Shown in pieces: positions 42,112 through 44,335 of a DNA stretch of 44,335 nt (position 1 is its first letter; each line of letters starts with the position of its first letter). Source of the stretch: an uncultured Candidatus Poseidoniales archaeon (GTDB lineage Archaea; Thermoplasmatota; Poseidoniia; Poseidoniales; Poseidoniaceae); contig CACODE010000010.1 in assembly GCA_902625885.1 (NCBI GenBank), positions 1-44,335 on the forward strand, read 5' to 3'. The position numbers were made by a program, and so were the translations under genes. The notes under the pieces are model-generated. The model was given only the letters and a program-made list of their open reading frames with translations. It had not been told where the DNA came from and ran no database searches.

Positions 42112-44335
42112 GTGAAATCGAAAGCCTTTCTGTTGTTGGCAATCTTTCTGTTTTCAATCGCACCGTTGTCCAATGCATCAGCGAACGGTTCAAGCGATGT
42201 GGCGTTGACCAGGCCAGACCATTTGAGTTGCGTGTCCGACCCCATCCTAGAGTGCGCATATCCGATCGACGCAACGTTGTCGCACAGTTGGCCGTTCAAA
42301 GCCTACAACGCGGATGTGGCAGAACAATACACGTTCCGAATGACGGTCGTGGACTCATCAACCAACGCGCAGGTGCACTCGGCCTCAAACACCGTCACGA
42401 TGGCCGCATACGACGTGGTGGATGTAACGTTCCCGCCTTGGAACGGGTGGACAGACGGTGAAACCTACAACATCAGTTTCAGCGCAGTGAGAACCAACGA
42501 CAACAGCAACGTGGGCAATGTGAGGTATTTTCATGCCACGTTCAAGGACACCGTTGATGTGGCGATTTTATCGGACAGTTCTACGCCTGAAATCAAAGAT
42601 GACCTGGCGATACTTGGCAAATCGTACACGCAATTTCCAACCGACGATTGGCCAACCTATCTTCAATCTGGATGGATGTCAAATTACGACAAAATCGTGA
42701 TTCCCTCGCAAAACAATTACGCTGCGGCGCCGACCGATGAAGGAGGGGACGGTTATTTTGAGAAACTCGGAGATTCATCAAACAAGTCCGTTCTGGAATC
42801 GTTTATGTCAGCGGGAGGGACGGTTCAACTTCATTTAACGAGTTCCACCGAGCATTACGAATATTCGTCCACAACCGAGGAGAGTCATTTACCGTTTAAC
42901 ATGAACATCGAGGCGAGAAACACGCCCCAGACAACGGTCACGTACAGCGATATTGAATTCAACAATCCGTATCACCCAGTCTTCGATAGTGTTGATTTCA
43001 ACGGATTCCAGGGATTTGACGAATACGGCACCGTGGCCGAGGCTGTTGTGGACACAACGTCCTCACAGGCAACGTCCATCCCGAGTGTTTGCAACGGTTA
43101 TTCTGAGCATTGGGGCCACTTCCAACCATTGATTCAGGCCTCTGCTGTTGACCAAAACTCTGTGCTGGGCACGTGCAATTATGGGGCAGGTGGCATGATC
43201 GTCACCACCATCGATGTCGAGAGCATGTCCGAGAGGGCCGACAGCCTTGCATTCCCACTTCTTGGTAACCTTCTTTCCCACCACTTAGAGGCCTATCCAA
43301 ACGGATTTGGTGGCACAGCATCAGGAACAGACATCACGCTCAACGGCAACACGCCTCCATTGGACCCTTCCACTGGCGAATACATGACCATGTACCTGAA
43401 GAGCGACGAAGAGGTTGTTTTCGCTTATTCAACGAACACCGCCGAAACGCTTTCTGCAGACTGGGAAATCGAAGGCCCAACCGATTGGCAAGGCAACGCC
43501 ATGTCAAGCGGCATCGACCACACCAACGAATCGTCTCCTTCGCTTACGTTCTGTCAAATGGACTTTTCATCTGACACCGGATGCTCGCAAGGAGCGACTT
43601 GGGAAATCACGGTGTACCTGCACGACGAACATGGAAACGCCCGCATCATCTCGATCACGGTAGAAACAAACGATGCCAACGCCGACCAATACACACCGAT
43701 GGCTGATGCTCAACTCGAAATGCGTTGGGAATACGAGGATCAAATAGAACTCATTGGCCAAAAAACCGTATCAGGAACCGAGTGGCCCGTGTACAGAATC
43801 CACCTCGACGGGTCGGGTGCACTCCTTGTGTTCTTCGATGCGAGTAACTCTTCTGACCCGGATGCTTCGGATGGAAACGGCATCTATACCTACGAGTGGA
43901 GGGTGCTGTTTGACGCCCCGTATGGAGACAGTAGCTTCGATTTGGAAGGCCACACCTTCACGATGTTAGGCGCCAGCAACGGTCAGTGGGCCTACCAGTT
44001 CAGCAACGTGACCGTCGACTCGACGGGCACCTCAGAGAGCCAAATTCGAATTGAGTTGATCGTTTATGACAGTGCGGGTAAATTCTCAGAAAAGCACCGG
44101 ATGTACTTCGTCGTGGTTCCCGAAGGGTTCGGCGATGCTGAACCAACGGTGCAAATTGATGAGGGGTTGAACGGAACGCAGGTCACCAGCGACACCATTA
44201 CCCTGTCTGGAACCGTCCTCGACGGTGCTGAACAAGATGATGTTTACATTGAAGTGGCGCTCGACGAAACGGCTTTCAACCAATCAGCCGTTTCAAAATT
44301 CAATTTGCTCACTGAAGGGAAGTGGGCAAAGTCGG
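42112..44335 (+). CDS. Large secreted protein with PKD-like domains, 3' end beyond window
   Basis: The frame is open from GTG 42112 to the edge of the window, over 741 codons, with no stop, so the gene is incomplete. It begins with a Sec-type signal peptide (KSKAFLLLAIFLFSIAPLSNASA). Next comes a beta-rich region, a flavodoxin- or amidotransferase-like stretch around DVAILSDSSTPEIKDD to IVIPSQNN, then a PKD-like domain near FFDASNSSDPDASDGNGIY and an Ig-like strand set near the edge (ITLSGTVLDG). Paired cysteines occur (for example SCVSDPILEC). It is probably an extracellular or surface-bound protein binding polymers or other cells. AAGGG lies upstream of the GTG. The catalytic role, if any, lies beyond the edge. 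Confidence 0.8.
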   Translation, partial: MKSKAFLLLAIFLFSIAPLSNASANGSSDVALTRPDHLSCVSDPILECAYPIDATLSHSWPFKAYNADVAEQYTFRMTVVDSSTNAQVHSASNTVTMAAYDVVDVTFPPWNGWTDGETYNISFSAVRTNDNSNVGNVRYFHATFKDTVDVAILSDSSTPEIKDDLAILGKSYTQFPTDDWPTYLQSGWMSNYDKIVIPSQNNYAAAPTDEGGDGYFEKLGDSSNKSVLESFMSAGGTVQLHLTSSTEHYEYSSTTEESHLPFNMNIEARNTPQTTVTYSDIEFNNPYHPVFDSVDFNGFQGFDEYGTVAEAVVDTTSSQATSIPSVCNGYSEHWGHFQPLIQASAVDQNSVLGTCNYGAGGMIVTTIDVESMSERADSLAFPLLGNLLSHHLEAYPNGFGGTASGTDITLNGNTPPLDPSTGEYMTMYLKSDEEVVFAYSTNTAETLSADWEIEGPTDWQGNAMSSGIDHTNESSPSLTFCQMDFSSDTGCSQGATWEITVYLHDEHGNARIISITVETNDANADQYTPMADAQLEMRWEYEDQIELIGQKTVSGTEWPVYRIHLDGSGALLVFFDASNSSDPDASDGNGIYTYEWRVLFDAPYGDSSFDLEGHTFTMLGASNGQWAYQFSNVTVDSTGTSESQIRIELIVYDSAGKFSEKHRMYFVVVPEGFGDAEPTVQIDEGLNGTQVTSDTITLSGTVLDGAEQDDVYIEVALDETAFNQSAVSKFNLLTEGKWAKS

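Noticed and set aside
1-44335. Search by eye for insertion sequences, integrases, phage genes, rRNA and CRISPR
   Set aside because: No transposase, integrase, phage structural gene, rRNA or spacer-repeat array was seen on either strand.

Overview
The window looks like part of the chromosome of a mesophilic marine archaeon. My best guess is a Thermoplasmata-related Marine Group II (Poseidoniales-like) lineage. Archaeal markers are a FEN-1 flap endonuclease with a C-terminal PCNA-binding motif, a Trm-G10-type THUMP methyltransferase, a type II methionine aminopeptidase, an archaeal type IV pilin with a class III signal peptide, and a tRNA-Arg. Mixed with them are bacterial-style genes: a homodimeric pyruvate dehydrogenase E1, BolA with a CGFS glutaredoxin, RDD, TupA-like and Hc1-like proteins. 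Lineage placement is inference from gene content; no rRNA gene is present.

Layout. 1-2 kb: a winged-helix/STAND ATPase and a thioredoxin. 2.0-5.5 kb: ribulose-phosphate epimerase, a GT4 glycosyltransferase, a Wzx-like flippase and two small unknowns. 6.2-11.9 kb, minus strand: a run from UDP-N-acetylhexosamine 6-dehydrogenase through a cysteate-synthase-like PLP enzyme, BolA, monothiol glutaredoxin and a TupA-like ATP-grasp protein to a DegT aminotransferase. 12-20 kb: an AT-richer glycan-export core with Wzm/Wzt ABC transporter genes, a truncated glycosyltransferase-like protein, a 1211-residue protein joining three GT2 domains to a PP-loop domain, a small Rossmann methyltransferase-like protein and a MurG-like glycosyltransferase. 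20.1-24.5 kb: a sugar epimerase and three more glycosyltransferases. Together, 2.7-24.5 kb is a surface-polysaccharide or glycolipid locus that covers precursor synthesis, assembly, modification and export.

24.5-29 kb: a pilin, an inverted-repeat-rich intergenic region, MetAP, Sua5/YrdC, a small unknown protein, a protein with a long PPSG tetrapeptide repeat tail, and an RDD membrane protein. 29-34 kb: a Upf1-like SF1 helicase, then a plus-strand run of zinc-ribbon protein, GNAT acetyltransferase, NodB-type deacetylase and cupin. 34-42 kb: a membrane-anchored GH1 glycosidase, AceE-type pyruvate dehydrogenase E1, a 59-residue Hc1-like protein, a family III CoA-transferase, FEN-1, the THUMP methyltransferase and tRNA-Arg. 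From 42.1 kb a large secreted PKD-like protein runs off the right edge.

The strongest leads are (i) the triple GT2 plus PP-loop fusion, (ii) co-linear uronate dehydrogenase, cysteate-synthase-like and TupA-like genes, which suggest a glycan uronic acid amidated with an amino acid, possibly sulfonated, and (iii) the short Hc1-like protein.
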